NCBI RefSeq assembly: GCF_027244095.1
Contig: NC_069661.1
Span: 121,771,501 to 121,835,500 of the forward strand
Source of the DNA: Hemicordylus capensis
Lineage: Eukaryota > Chordata > Lepidosauria > Squamata > Cordylidae
DNA: 64,000 nucleotides
Direction: 5' to 3'
Shown here one piece after another: positions 34,132 to 46,970 of this stretch; within the stretch, counting starts at the first letter, position 1; each line of letters opens with the position of its first letter. Below the pieces are notes generated by a model. The model had not been told where the DNA came from. It searched no databases and was given only the letters and a program-made list of their open reading frames with translations. The position numbers were made by a program, and so were the translations under genes.

Positions 34132-36726
34132 AATCAATCAATCAATCTGTATTATGGTCCAAGACCAGCATAAGCGCAAAAAAGGCATACAAGGGCATGA
34201 GCAAGGAAATAATATCACAAGCTAAAATATCAATATTATCCAATAACTGCCCTACAATGGAACTATGGTATATCAATAACTACAAGATACTAATATTATA
34301 TAACTACAAACTACAGAATTTACAAAGTCAGTGAGAGAGGTGCCGAAAGAAACATCACAATCAAAGATTTAAAAGGTTTAAAGGTTATAAGGCTTGAATT
34401 CATAACATGGGTGATTAAGAACACAGCAACCAAAATAAGTGCCAAACAGGATATGTATGACGCGTTGCAAGGATAAAAACAAGTCATGAAGAATTAGGAA
34501 TGTACAGTTTGTCAAATAAATGTAAAACCGGGAAATAGACAAAAAACAGGATGTATATTTAAAAAATGGCTAACTGAGCGTGCATTCTCAAGTCTGTAGT
34601 TAACAGTTAAGAAAATCAGATACATGGTTATAAACTGGCAGTCAAGGTCCGATGAATCCTACACGCTGCCACGCAGAACCTAGCAGTATTGAACGTGTGG
34701 GCCTGGCCCTCGTCCACTAGAAGCACCCAGGTGTAGGCTCCAGTTGATCTTCCCAGGTACTTGCAGAGTAGTGGGAGTAAGAGCTTGTCATGACTGTCTC
34801 AATAAAAGGGGCAGGAGAGGAGTACATGCTCTGTGGTTTCAATCTCCCCATTGCCACAGGGACAAAGCCTCCCCATGAGTGGAATCTTACTATATTTGAC
34901 CTCTACAACAGCGGAGGGGACAGTGTGACAGCGGGTGAGGGTAAAGGCCCTTCTGTGGCTTGGAATCTCCAACTGCATTAGATGTTTGGCAGGAAAAGTA
35001 ACATATTTGAGTCTTTCCAAGGACAAGAAAGTTGGAGCCCTGCTTAGGTTAACTGGTATCTCTGTGTCCATCATCCTCTGCTTGATGGCTGCTTTTGCCT
35101 GATCACGGCCCATAGCAAGTAGGAGGAGAGGGGGAAATCCCAACAGTGCCATTTTAGCTGAGGTGGCCCATTTCCAATATGATTTAAATTTATCCTGTAG
35201 GATCAGTGGGGCCAGGCCCTGAGGGCTAAGGGATAATTTCAGCCAATGGTGAAGTACAGCCATCCACATTCTGGCCTCAACTTTTAGTGTGCCCATTTCC
35301 AGGTGTAGGGTTGCATTAGAGATGCATCATGGCACTTGAAGAGCTGCTCTTAAAAATTTGGGCTGGACTCGCTCTAATAAGGCAATATTGGAAGGGCTTG
35401 TCAGGTGGGCACCATTGAGGAGCTGCGCCAACGCCTTGGCTTCAGAGAACTTAAGCACTGCAGGTAGGAAATGGCCACCTCTAGTCCGTAAAAATTTTTA
35501 AATGGCGGTGGTGTTCCTCTGTGCAGTGAGGGCGACGTGATCACAGTGGGCCTTTCTAGAGCCAGAGGTGTGGAGGACCACCCCCAGATATTTGAAGCAA
35601 CCTGCTCGACTCTGTGGCCATTGATACTCCATGAGCGGATCTTGGGCCTTCTAGCAAAGGCCAGGGCTGTAATTTTCTGGTAATTGATATTGAGATGCTC
35701 ACTCTTGCTAAACTGGGTAAGCACCATCAATGCCCTTCTGAGGCCTATAGGTGTCCTCGAGAGGATTGCGGCATCATCTGCATAGAGCAGTGTGGAGATG
35801 CTTATTTCAGCCAGTTTTGGGGCGTGGAAATTTGGGTTGCTGAGATGGCTCACCATGTCATTGATATAAAAGTTTAAAAGGAGTGGGGCCAGGATGCATC
35901 CCTGTTTGACTCCTTTCTGGGTTGGGATGGGATTTGTGACATGGCCTTGAGGGCTGCACCTTACCTTGAGAGTCGTGCCAGTGTGGAGGTGTGAATTAAA
36001 TAAAGCAGGTGACGGTCTATGGAGGATGATTCAAACTTCTCCCAAAGCTTGACTCTGGAGATAAGAGTCGAATGCGGCCTTGAGATCTATAAAAGTAATG
36101 TGAAGGGAGGTAGATTTGTTAGTAGAATACTTTTCTATAAGGTGCTGGAGCACCAGACATTGATCAGTTGTAGATTTACCGTCCTTAAAGCCAGCTTGCT
36201 CATCTGCAGGCAGATTTTCATGTTCAAGCCAATCCTTGAGTTTTCCATGCAGGTGTCTGGCGTACAGTTTGCTGATGGTGTTGAGCAGGCTGATAGGCCT
36301 GTAGTTGGCAGGGGTTGTCCTTTCTTCCCTTTTTGAATATGGGGACGATGATCGTCAGCCCCCAGTCCTTGGGATGCATCCATGGGAGTCAGCATAAGTA
36401 GATAGTGATGCCAGAACTGAGGCCCACCATTCTAGGTTATTTTTACAAGATCCAAGAGTATTAGGTCATCCACAGGGGCCTTTCCCACTCTAGATTGGGA
36501 GACTAGGGCTTCCACCTCTGCTGTAGAGACTGGTAGCCAATGGGGCAGCTCTTGTACATCCGGTAGGAGGGAATCTCTCTCCTACTGTGACATCCTCTTA
36601 CAAGCTCTGAAAGTACGATTCCCAAGCCCCAGGTGGGATATGCATGTCTACTAGGGCCATTCTGTTGCTAGAAGAACTGGCCGTGATGCATCAAAACGAG
36701 GCAGAGTCCTTGGCTTTGACAACACC
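34132..36726 (-). mobile_element. Non-LTR retrotransposon of a second clade
   Basis: The minus strand encodes reverse transcriptase blocks in order: NYRPISLLNTISKLYARHL (about 36300), DEQAGFKDGKSTTDQCL, FIDLKAAFD (about 36075), GVKQGCILAPLLFNFYIND (about 35900), LLYADDAAILSRT (35790), then a C-terminal CPCGNGEIETTEHVLLSC cluster (CxC..H..C, about 34830). The 3' end is 'ggaccataatacag' plus (ATTG)n. The sequence is clearly not L2. Vingi-like or R4-like are the candidate clades and I could not decide between them. Frame breaks are present, but the RT core reads nearly through. Confidence 0.75.
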
Positions 36727-36897
36727 TGCATGTTGCATGCAGAAGGTTCCAAGTTCCCTCCCTGGCATCTCCAGATAGGGCTAAGAGATTCCTGCCTGCA
36801 ACCTTGGAGAAGTGGCTGTCCATCTGAGTAGATAATATTGAGCTAGATGGACCTATGGTCTGACTTGGTATATGGCAGCTTCCTATGTTCCTAATAG

Positions 36898-38366
36898 TCT
36901 CTCCTCCAAAAGAAAGTAGGCAGTGCCATTGCAGGAATTTATTATCACTCGGGAAAACGGGGGACATGCACTATTTAAAAAGCATCTGTTATATTGCTGC
37001 ACATGACTCCTAATGCAGGAAGTTGTATTTTACATGTAATTTTAGTGCTTTTCTACAACAAAATTGTTTTACTTACATGTAATAGATTCTCTTACATGTT
37101 TTAATAAGTTTCTTTTACAATACTTTCAGTAAGTTGAAGCGAATCCTTATTTAAGTAGCTTGTTTGTCTCTTTTATTGTAGGCGAGGAAATACAACACCT
37201 GCTGCTTTAGAGTCGCTTCATCAAAATAACTACGCCTGTGTTTATTTTGCTCAAAACTTCTTTTAATGCTCACCTTAAGTACAGTACTTATACAGTATAT
37301 GGAAAAGTTTGGATGTAAGGAAAACTACCTCCCAAATACTGCTATCTTGATGTCTATGGCTGACATACAGAGCAAGGCGAGCAAGAGCAGCCTAACAGAA
37401 CTTCCCAACTAACTGCACTGGTTTCTGATGCCTTCCCCTTCAAAATGTCCACTTCTCCACTGCACTGGTGCATCCTTGCTCTGTATGTCAACCTGTGTAT
37501 TTTCCATTATGTTCCAAATATGCTCATGTCTTACTCTATTGTGAGCTGTATAGGGATTCTCACCAACTTTAGATTTCCCACTTTTAACTAATTTCCCAGG
37601 TCATTCGGATTTCTTTAACTTAGTTTTTTTTGGGGGGGGGGGGGTTGCTATCAGACCAGAAAGATGAGACATCCCTACATGTCGCCAAGTTCTGCTTAAT
37701 TGCCAGTAAAATCCAGCATGTATTCCACATAGGGGGTTAATATACAGCATTGTTTGTGTTACTGTATTATGTCTAACTGCTCCCCCTTTCTCTAATCTGT
37801 ACTGAGTTATTTGCTGGTCTGTGACCATACCAATAAAGACTGACTGATTGATTGAAATCAAATGCATAACTAGTAGCAACAAAAGGGAACCTTGTCTGTA
37901 ATTTCACTTGACAATCCAACATGAACAACATGCATTTTTCTGAAGGAGGGGCAGCATGAGTTGACACTTTGGGCATTATCTGGATAACATTTGAAGCCCT
38001 CCTTCATCTTATATCATGCAGGGAAAGGAAGTGCAATGAGTTGGAAAGCCGCCTGCAAGCAGCTGGAAGGTACAAATTACTTAGGTCTACTAACTCCTGT
38101 GTAGATCCAGATTTTCCAGCCTACCTGGGTGTAAAGAAAAGGGATGGGATAGCTCTCTCAGATGGGCTCTGAGGGCAAAATTTAGGCTAGTTTGGTCCTA
38201 GAGATACAGAATGAGCCCAAAGTGACAGCAGTTATGTAAGGTGGCCCTGAGTAGTTTATGGACTGTGACAAGCTGTAGATTGATCTTTCCTGACAGAACG
38301 GGGAGGGGGGGACATTAGGAGTCAAAAGTAATGTTTGAAAATATTGCATTAGTCTTAAACTGTAAG

Positions 38367-38367
<1 letters not shown>
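36898..38367. other. Intergenic; LINE 3' tail at about 37660-37857
   Basis: About 37805-37857 ('tgctggtctgtgaccatacc', 'aataaagactgactgattga') matches the 3' end of the second-clade LINE at 34132, here on the plus strand. The upstream ~150 bp probably belong to the same fragment. No gene was recognised in the rest. Confidence 0.55.

Positions 38368-38414
<47 letters not shown>
38368..38414 (+). repeat. (GATA)n microsatellite
   Basis: About eleven uninterrupted GATA units. Confidence 0.95.
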
Positions 38415-38485
38415 ATAAATATCATCACAAATATTTATCAGTATACAAGGGATCATTAGTTTTATCCTATCTATTTATATATTCA

Positions 38486-38866
38486 GATGTAACGGAGATC
38501 AGGAAGCCTGCAGTCAATGAGACTGCAGAGAGGCGGGGGAACTGGCTGTGCAGGCTTCCATCTTTCATGAAGGACAGCCCACACAGCCAATGACAGCCAG
38601 GGGGAGGAACCCTCCTTCAACTCTGGTTTGAGGAAATGCAGCCTATGCTTCCAAATATGGATATAACACAGGCTGTGTTAAACCTCAGGTTGGGGTGGCG
38701 GAACTCACTACAACCCGAGGGTACAAACTGGAGTTCAGAGAGCAGAACCTCAGATCACTCTCTACGTGGAACTGGAGTTCTGAGGGGCTTGTCCTGCATT
38801 TGGACGTAACAGTCTGGTAGCCTCTGGCACCTTCAACTCTGGTTCTGCGTTACATGCGAATGCAGC
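38486..38866. mobile_element. Candidate MITE
   Basis: ATTCAGATGTAACG near the left end is roughly mirrored by CGTTACATGCGAAT near the right end. Inner segments ('caactctggtt') recur in direct or inverted form. Weakly supported; target duplication not found. Confidence 0.35.
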
Positions 38867-40114
38867 CTTAGTGTCTATTTTTGAAAGAGCTGGAAATAAT
38901 ACAATTCTTATGGACAGAGAACTGGAGTGCCTGAGGACCAGTGGAAGGTACTGGCAGACTTGGAGTGACCTGAAGATACATCAGTTTCACAAAAATCTGA
39001 AGGAAAAAAGTCTAAGGGAGCCAAAGCCTTCCAAAGCTGACCCTATGTTAATGGAGGGGACAGAATGTTTGTGAGCTCAGACAATTAATAGGTGAGTGTT
39101 GCTAACGGAACTCAGTGACTAGGAAGTGGGGAGAAGGGCTTCAGCAAAAAGAGCAGGAAAATGTTCAGCTTGAAGCGTACTCTCTAAAGACAGTCATCAT
39201 TTCTGTTTTTCAGATGGAAAGCTGTCTAATAGTCTCCACAGAAGAAAATGCTGAAACTCTGTGGCTGAAACTCTGTGGCCTTACCATCAGGTAACTTTGT
39301 TCTGTTTCTGAAGGGGAATAACTTGCATACTGTTAATCTCTTGGTGTTATTATGTTGCCCTCCCAGGTGGTGGTAAATTTGAGGGAATTTCCTCACAACT
39401 ACCCAGCTTTTTGGAAATACCCCAGAGGTTCAGATATCCACAATAAGACTTAACAGACGAAATGTGCCTTAACCCACTCTGTATCAAAAATGGTCATGCT
39501 TCCTAATATGAACTAGGGCTGAACAAAAAGGAGGTGGGATTGAGCACTGTTGCCACCCCCACAAGATCCAGAAAACAGGGGGGAAATGTATATGAAGGAA
39601 GACTCAAGTTAGAGTGGAAATGCCTGCCTTTGTTGCTAGATTCCATTTTTTTCACCATGGCCAGCCACAGGCTCAGCTCATACATGTACACCAGGGATAT
39701 ACTGCAACATTGTGTTGCAGATCCATACTTATCAAAGCTATGTTTTGAAGTCTTAAGTTTTGTCTATGCTACAGAGCCTCTATATGCTGCACTAAAAGCT
39801 ATAAAAGCAAACTACTGTTTTTATAGAAGGTTTGCACTGGAGTTCATATCTCATATTAAATACTGTTGTTACAATACTCTCAAGAGGAACCTGAACCCAT
39901 GCATAATTTCTGGATTGGCGTCTCGCCCGCATCAGTTTCCTCTTATAGCTTACAGCTCATATAAATACTAGAGGTGTAAAAGGTCACCTACCAGAGGCAT
40001 TTTGCAACAATGTAATGTATATCTCAGCCATTTAAAGGCATTCTGTATATCTCAGTCATTTAAAGTGTGTGTGTACTCCCAATTTTTGGTTGTGTGGAAG
40101 CGAGGTAGGAGGGA
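38867..40114. other. Intergenic, no feature recognised
   Basis: Open frames of up to 145 codons occur (39534-39971) but contain no recognised domain, lack splice or promoter context, and are not conserved with anything I recognise. Confidence 0.4.
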
Positions 40115-41110
40115 AAGCTACCCAGGTTTTCCTCCTGCCTTGCTTCCACAGAATGAGCCCTTTCTCACGACCAGTGAGAAAGGGCAATTGGGTTAGTGGG
40201 GAGGAAGCCTCAAGAAGCTTACCTCCCCGCAAACGACTGGGTCCTTCCCTCTGGGGAGGTGGATCACTCGCCCAGACGATTACCGGCTACTGCCGGTTGC
40301 TCTAAGAGTAGGGGTGCCAGATGCTTCGCCCCGTGTTGCCCCCCCCCCGAGCAAGTGTGTGGTGCATTATGGGGATCCCCTCTCCCCTCCCCGGAGCCAA
40401 CTGGGAGCCCCGCAGTTCGCCAGCTGTGCCTGAAAGCAGCCACGGCTGGCAGACTATCAATAAAACGGGGTTAAGAGAGCGCTCACTCTCCTATCCTCGT
40501 TTTAGAGGGAGGCTCCGTAGGCGGGTTTGCCGCCATGGTGCTGCTGGGATTGGGCCTAATCCCAGTGGTGCAAATGCACATTCAAAACAGGGCTGGGCTT
40601 CCTTAGCCCAGTCATGCACACGTGTGTGAATAGCTTCAATCACTTCTACCCAGGTTTTCCTCCTACCTTGTTTCCACACAACTGAAAAATGGGAGCACAC
40701 CCAGCTCCCAAACCCAGGCAGAACACAGCTTTTGATTGTGTGAATGACCTCTAGCTGTCATTACCGTTTTATGCCACCTCAAACAACCATCTTTAGGTAC
40801 AAATGATTTTAAACAGACTAAAATTAAAACAAGACATTGGAACAATAAAACATAGCAGTTATACATAGCCAAACACCTAAATAAAGAGATACATTTTAAA
40901 GGTCATCTTAAATGTTGGCAGAGAAGTCAAAGAGCGAGCCATAATCACTAGAAAGTGGGCTAAGGGAGCCTAGCCTGCTTTCTAGTGATTGTCGGAACCA
41001 CCAGGCTCACGGGCAAGCCCGGTGGTTCCATGGTGGCTAGCCCACCTAATTCCCCTTCCCCTTAAATGAGGTTAAGGGAAGCAAGCGCTCTGTTAAACTT
41101 GTTTTTTTAA
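40115..41110. mobile_element. Cluster of foldback elements related to 4525-5190
   Basis: It contains the family motif 'ttctcacgaccagtgagaaa' (40162 onwards), 'cagacgattaccggct', 'gctgggattgggcctaatcc' and 'cttccttagcccagt', shared in part with 4525-5190. A compact hairpin at about 40945-40990 pairs 'aatcactagaaagtgggct' with its reverse complement. The boundaries between individual copies are not clear. Confidence 0.5.
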
Positions 41111-42449
41111 ATCGTGTGCCACGGTGGCACATGGTGCCACATGAGTAGACCCCCAACTCGGAGGCAGCAACAAGCCTCCGGGCCTCAGGCATCTCTCCAG
41201 AATGCCCCGCACACTTGGGCGGGACATACTGGGACTTCCGGCGGCCAGGGGTACCCTAATTGCCGCAGCCCCCACCAGCTCTGTGATGGAGTCGGTAGTC
41301 GTGTGTGCAGCCGATCCGGCTACCCAGGGCTGCACGACTGAACGTCTGCAGGGAGAGTGAGTTAAGCCCACACTCCCCACCAAACCCTCCCAGGCTCTAC
41401 ACACCACTTGTGTGTAGAGCCTCAAATTCTGCCTCTCTGGAGGAAGTGTGGGACAGCCGTCAAGAAGGCCCAACTCCAAACAATGGCCAGACAAAAACCA
41501 AAACAGCAAATAAGTGGCAGATAAACCAAAACAGTTAGCAAATAAGTAGCATTTCACAAGAGAACCTCCTCCACCCTCCATGTTTACCAGAATTTCCCTT
41601 TTTTTTCCCCCTTTTCAGGCCTCAAAAAACAAAAGATAAAGCCTTCCACCCTCCCCCATTTTTCCAGCCTTCACATCTCTAGAGGACTGCATATCTCAAG
41701 TACCCCGGGGAATGCAGTGCAACTCTATGCACAAAGGCATACTTGTACCCCTTCTTTGAAATCCCTTCCTGTGAATCCTGGGCCACTTAGGATCGGGCTT
41801 AGAAGGCAGGCTTTGGCTTCCAGTGCAGCTGTATCAAAGTGCAACACTTTCCTTGCACCCTATAGAAGAGAATTAAACCGTTCCCTTCTTTTGAGAGACT
41901 AGCGGGGTGCACTAGTACTCTAGTGACCCTTTGAAAAATCAAGCTTGATCTTATTTGCGCATCTTCATCCTTCATCTGCATTGTCCCTTTGCTGAATTTT
42001 TTTTCTTGATCACCCTAAAGTTTGATAGAATGTTGAGAACTGCCTTGAATAAAAAAGAAATCATCTTGGTTAAATATCACAATTTAGTGGGTAACAGTGT
42101 TGATATATTGGTTAAATATCACCATCTAGTGGATAAGAAAGATAGTTCATAAAATCTAAAAATTAATCCATTCCAGTTCTTTAATGATTTAACACACTGT
42201 GCACATCACAGCTAACAGTTCCATCCATATTGAAATTGCAAGGGCACAGAGAGAACTATGTGGCAACCGCACAGTTGCTGAGCACCCTCTCCTTGAAAAC
42301 TCATTGTCTGTTCCTAAGGTTGCAGCACTTCCTAAGGTTGTCTGTTCAGAAGGTTGCAGCACTTGTTTAAGTTGATATTTGGAAGTCATGGCTAAGCTGG
42401 CAAAGTTAGGGATTTTAAATATATTGATAGTTGAATGTTATTCCACTCG
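41111..42449. other. Intergenic; short hairpin at 41392-41422
   Basis: 'aggctctacacac' and its reverse complement flank a 4-5-bp loop at 41392-41422. Near 42063-42135 'ttggttaaatatcac' and 'tagtggataag'-type text is duplicated in tandem. No gene was recognised. Confidence 0.45.
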
Positions 42450-44350
42450 AATGGACTTTAGCAGCTTTTGATACTATCAACCATAGTATCATTCTGGAGC
42501 ATCTGGAGGGGATGATGGGTGGGAGGGAGGCACTGCTTTGCCGTGGTTCAACTCCTACCTTTCGGGCAGATTCCAGATGGTGTCCCTTGGAGACTGTTGC
42601 TCTTCAATAGCTGGACTTTTATATGGTGTCCCCCAGGGCTCCATATTGTCTCCAATGCTTTTTAACATCTACATGAAACCACTGGGAGAGATCATCAGGA
42701 GATATGATGCAGCAGGGTGTTATCAGTATGCTAATGACACCCAAATCTATTTATCCATGTCAACATCATCAGGAGAAGATATAATCTCCCTAAATGCCTG
42801 CCTGGAGACAATAATGGGATGGATGATGGTTAACAAATTGCGACTGAATCCAGATAAAACGGATTGTGTGGGGTCGGAACTCGGGAGATGATTTTTATCT
42901 GCCAGTTCTGGAAGGGGTTGCATTTCCCCAGAAGGAACAGGTATGCAGTTGGAGAGTGTGTCTGGATCCTAACCTCTCCCTACTGTCCTAGGTTGAGACT
43001 GTGGCCAGAGGTGCTTTCTTTCAGCTTCAGCTGATACACCAGCTATGTCTATTTCTTGAGATAAATGACCTCAGAATAGTGATACATATGCTTGTAACCT
43101 GCAGACTTGACTGCAGCAATGCACTCTATGTGGGTTGCCTTTGTATGTAGTACAGAAATTGCAGTTGATCTAGAATGCGGCATCCAGGTTGGTCTCTGGG
43201 TCATCTCAGAGAGTCCACATTACTCCTGTACTAAAATAGCTATACTGGCTTCCAATAAATTTCTGGGTAAAATACAAGGTGCTGGTTATAAGCTATAAAG
43301 TACTAAATAGCTTAGGCCCTAAGTATTTAAGAGAGCGTTTTCTTCTCCATGAGTTCCACTGCCCATTGAGTTCAGCAGGAGAGGTTTGTCTGCAGTTGCC
43401 ACTGGCTTGTCTGGCAGCCACACAGGGATGGGCCTTCTCTGTTGCCACCCTGAGACTCTGGAATGCGCTCCCTGCTGAAATAAGAGCCTCCCCATCTCTG
43501 ACAACTTTTTAAGCAGGCCTGTCCTTAGGGTGGATCGCCCTAGGCCCCACGTTTGGAGGGGACCTGCAGTGGCGGTGCTGCAGCAGTGGCATGAGCAGTG
43601 AGTAGCTGCTTGCTTGGCAGCCTCGCTCATGCCACGTGCCTGCCTCTGAACCAGCTGCCATAATGTGTGCTTGGGGCTGGGGGGGAGGTGCACTGGTGCA
43701 CGTCAGGCCATGACGTCGCCAGCAGTGCCCAAGAGCGAGAAGTAAGCAGCCTTCCTCTCCACTCGCTCAGCTCTCCAGCCTCCCACTGGCCTCGCCATCC
43801 ATGTAGGGAGGGCAGTGACCAGTGCCCAAGGCAGTTAATGGCAAGCAGCCTGCTCCACCTGCCTCAGCTCCCCTGCGTGCCCTCCTGCCTTGATCACCAT
43901 GAGTGCTGGGGGGAGCAGCACTGGTGGTGGCCATCTATGGGGGGGCAGCGGACAGTGGCCGAGGCAGCAAGCAGCTTGCTTTGCTTGGTGAGGCTGCTCA
44001 CCTGCACACCCACTTTGGCTCCCGGCAGTGCCACAGCCAGCCCAGCCACTATGTGTGCTGGAGGGGGGGGGAGCGGTGCTGTGGCCATCGGGGGGGCAGG
44101 CAGCGAGCAGTGGCCAAGGCCCCGCACATGCTGATTCACACACACACTCACACACCCAGGCCCACATCCCCCTAGGGATGGCCCTATTTTTAAGAGTTCC
44201 TAAAGACTCGTTCTTTTAACCCAAGCTTTTAAATTTGACTGTGGTTTTAAATTGTTTTTAAGGTTTTCATTTTAATTTGCTTCATGTGGTAAACTGCCCA
44301 AAGATGGACGTTTGGGGCAGTCTACAAATTTGAGAAATGAATGAATGAAT
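42450..44350 (+). mobile_element. L2-like LINE, 3' part, interrupted
   Basis: Reads in order: AFDTINHSIILEHL (42460), the GVPQGSILSPMLFNIYMKPL block (42620-42690), YQYANDTQIYLSMS (42720), LNPDKT (42845), 'ctccggctgat'-type RT C-terminus, LHWLPINF-like and LWNALPAEI (about 43455), and a 3' end at 44285-44350 with an (AATG)n tail. The usual YADD is YAND here, so the catalytic box is mutated. A 673-bp hAT element splits it near the 3' end. Confidence 0.8.
43514..44186. mobile_element. Non-autonomous hAT element inserted in L2
   Basis: Ends CAGGCCTGTCCTTAGGG and CCCTAGGGATGGCCCTA are near inverted repeats. Flanks are identical 8-mers TTTTTAAG (43506-43513 and 44187-44194). The interior is GC-rich with repeated 'agtggccgaggcagcaagca'-like modules and no transposase. 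Ends resemble those of 14387-14532, so both may have used the same transposase. Confidence 0.8.
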
Positions 44351-46490
44351 GAATAATTTGGGGTCCCCTTTCCTGATCCTTTTGCATCCAAATGAGAGTG
44401 ATAGTGAGTGAAATGAGAGTGTTTGGCAATACATGGGGGGGAGCCCCAAACCCACAGCATACCAATTCCAGGATTGTCCCCACTTCCTTCTTCTGGTTCC
44501 TGTTATAACGTATATGGCTTTCCCCCCTTCCAGCCAGCATATTCTTCCCTCCCCCAATCTCTTCTTCTGTGAGATAGGGTGGTCCCTTTATCACCATCAT
44601 CTGGACTGGAATGCTAATTCTCTCCTCAGTTGCTGATGCCATCCCTCCCAGAACTGCCTGTCATATTCTAACTGGAAGAGTTAGACAGGCTTACCAACTC
44701 TGAACAAAGCTATTCCCCACCACCACCATGGATTAAAAAAAAAAAATTACCAAGCTTTTAAAATTCCCAGGACTGTTTTCCATGATCTCCTGGAGCTTGA
44801 TGCCAATTCCTGCCAATTCTTTCAGGCCAGTCCTGGAGGCTTGGCCGCCCTAGAGCTAGAGCATGTGACCATGGAAGGAAATAAGCAACCCCTGACCCTT
44901 CTATGTCTCCTCACCTCTTGGTGTGCCTAGGATATGTCCCAGTTCCATTTTGGAACCTTTGGGACAACAAGAATTATTTTGCTAAGGCTAGCAGTGGAGG
45001 TGGGACAGCAGGTAGGAGGAGTGCAGTCATTTCCAGAATTATTTCTTCAAAATGTTCTTAATGAGTGGGTCATTTAAGATTGTTGGGGTCCAGTATTGCA
45101 TGGGGAGGACAGATGTGGTATAAGAGGGCAGGATGTATTTTCAGGGCAAAGGGTCAAACACAGGAGTACACAAAGTGCACCACAACCATAATAAACAATA
45201 ATGCATTGGTTAGTGCTTGAAGTACCACAAGACTCTCTGAAGTACCACAAGATTCTTATCTTGATTACTTTTGCTATGACAGACTGAGATGGCTCCCCCA
45301 TCTGAAACTATAACGTGTCATTTCCGAATGTATTAGTACTTGATAACATGTTGAGAAATACAGTCATAACATCTTTGAATTCCTAATTTATTCTTTCACT
45401 CCTGGGTATGTTATATACAGAAGAGAAAATTGGGCCCACTTATGACTCATTATGACAGGCACACACAGTGAAGCACTTAAATGTTCTTGACTTCAGTAGG
45501 ACTTTAGCATGGACTAACTTTCTCAGGCTTGTGACTATCAACTTTTACTGAGCCTGGAAATTTTCAGAACATTTTCATCATTGTTGGGTCTCAGCTTAAG
45601 TCAGCATATTTGGACTACAGTCATTGTTAGTCAAGGTCTATCATTTAGAGACTTCAGATGTAAGGGTGACGTTGGATTTAATCTCAGCAAATGTTCAGAA
45701 ATGAAGTTAGGTGGAAAGCTCACAAGTTGGATATTATTGTCAACTCCTTGCACTGTTATCTCTTTGGTCATGTATGTATTTTCTCATTTTCTCCAGCCCT
45801 GTTTCTTCCATTGATTCAAAAGATGAAATTAGCAGGAACTTCTTCCTTTCATAATATTTTACACATTTTTTTCTGATTTACCAGAAAAGCCACAAAAGTG
45901 TCTATATACAATAAAGAGTAACGCTGGAAATATGTAAGTGGCTTATTTACAAGCAATTACAATTGCTACCTAAAAATGCACAATTCATTCAAGAGAATAT
46001 TTGATTTTACAGAAAGGAAGTGCACCTAGAGAAAAATTAAAGAAAAACTTTGACCTTAAGATGACCAAATTGCCACAAAATAACCTTTTGTAAACATGTA
46101 TAAAATCTATTTCTCTATTGGAAGAAAAGCAAACATTATGATACAGTGAGCATGACCTGACCCACTTTAAATTCCAATTGATTTCAATGGGAGAGACTTG
46201 AGTTTTAATAGCTTCAGTACATGCTTAAATCTCTCCCAGTGAAATCAGTGGGACTTTAAAATCTTTAACTTTGACTGGATCAGAAAATGCAAGTCTCAGT
46301 GATTAAAGAAATTAGCTTTATTATTTAATCTTTTCATAAGCAAATACAAAAATACATATGTACAAAAAATCATGTCATGAATGTGTGTTTGTCATAGTAA
46401 GTATAGTGTGACATCTAATATCTAGTTGTGTCTGTCTTGTGAAATATTGACATAACACTGCTTTTCTATATATGAAACATTAAATAAAAT
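44351..46490. other. Region downstream of OTOP1, no other gene recognised
   Basis: No coding segment was recognised. About 46150-46262 contains 'tgatttcaatggga' and 'cccagtgaaatcagtgggac' in inverted orientation, a remnant of a small palindromic element. Confidence 0.4.
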
Positions 46491-46491
46491 G

Positions 46492-46497
46492 TTTATT
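46492..46497 (-). terminator. Candidate polyadenylation signal of OTOP1
   Basis: AATAAA on the minus strand about 475 bp past the OTOP1 stop. Another candidate lies at 46317-46322. Which is used cannot be told from sequence. Confidence 0.35.
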
Positions 46498-46970
46498 CAA
46501 CAAACATTTAGGTTATGGGTATGATCCAGCCACTTTTAAGTCCACTGATTATGTGTTTAACTCTCTCCTGCTGCAACCAAAGGAACTTAAATGTGGTTTA
46601 TAATGCCCTTTTTTTCTTCATGTTATGTTACAAGTCTCTCAGAGGAAAATTACATCAGTATAAAATTGTACTGCAAACATATTTCATTTTCCAGCAGTGA
46701 GCTAGCTTCAGAATTGTTATACAAAGGAAGGTTCAGACATATTTTCATTAAGTTAGCTATATAAAACCAGGAACAATGTACTTCCACTATTTTACTTCAA
46801 CTATTGGGGAAGAGGGAATGATGAGGTATGAAATGTTGCATTTGATACATTTCTGTATCTTTTTCATTGCCTGTTCATTCAAATAATTGCACACTTGGTT
46901 TTGGCCAGTCATCTGATGGTGTCTTTGTCTTCTCATTCACCCCCTCAGTCACATATTTTGTTTATGAAGT

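Larger units (their letters stand above)
33160..36897 (+). repeat. One 5S-headed SINE split by two LINE insertions
   Basis: Three separated pieces make one SINE in order: the head at about 33160-33231 ('gttaagcagggccggccctg'), the middle at about 34059-34131 ('catatgaatgggagac', 'gtgtgagcactgtaa', 'ctgggaaaagcatctgca'), and the tail at 36727-36897 ('cagaaggttccaagttccct', 'atggtctgacttggtatatg'). The intact copy at 2104-2390 gives the expected order. The two gaps hold minus-strand LINEs of different families. Confidence 0.75.

Noticed and set aside
39534-39971. 145-codon open frame
   Set aside because: No recognised domain, no supporting splice or promoter signals, and no similarity to a known family.
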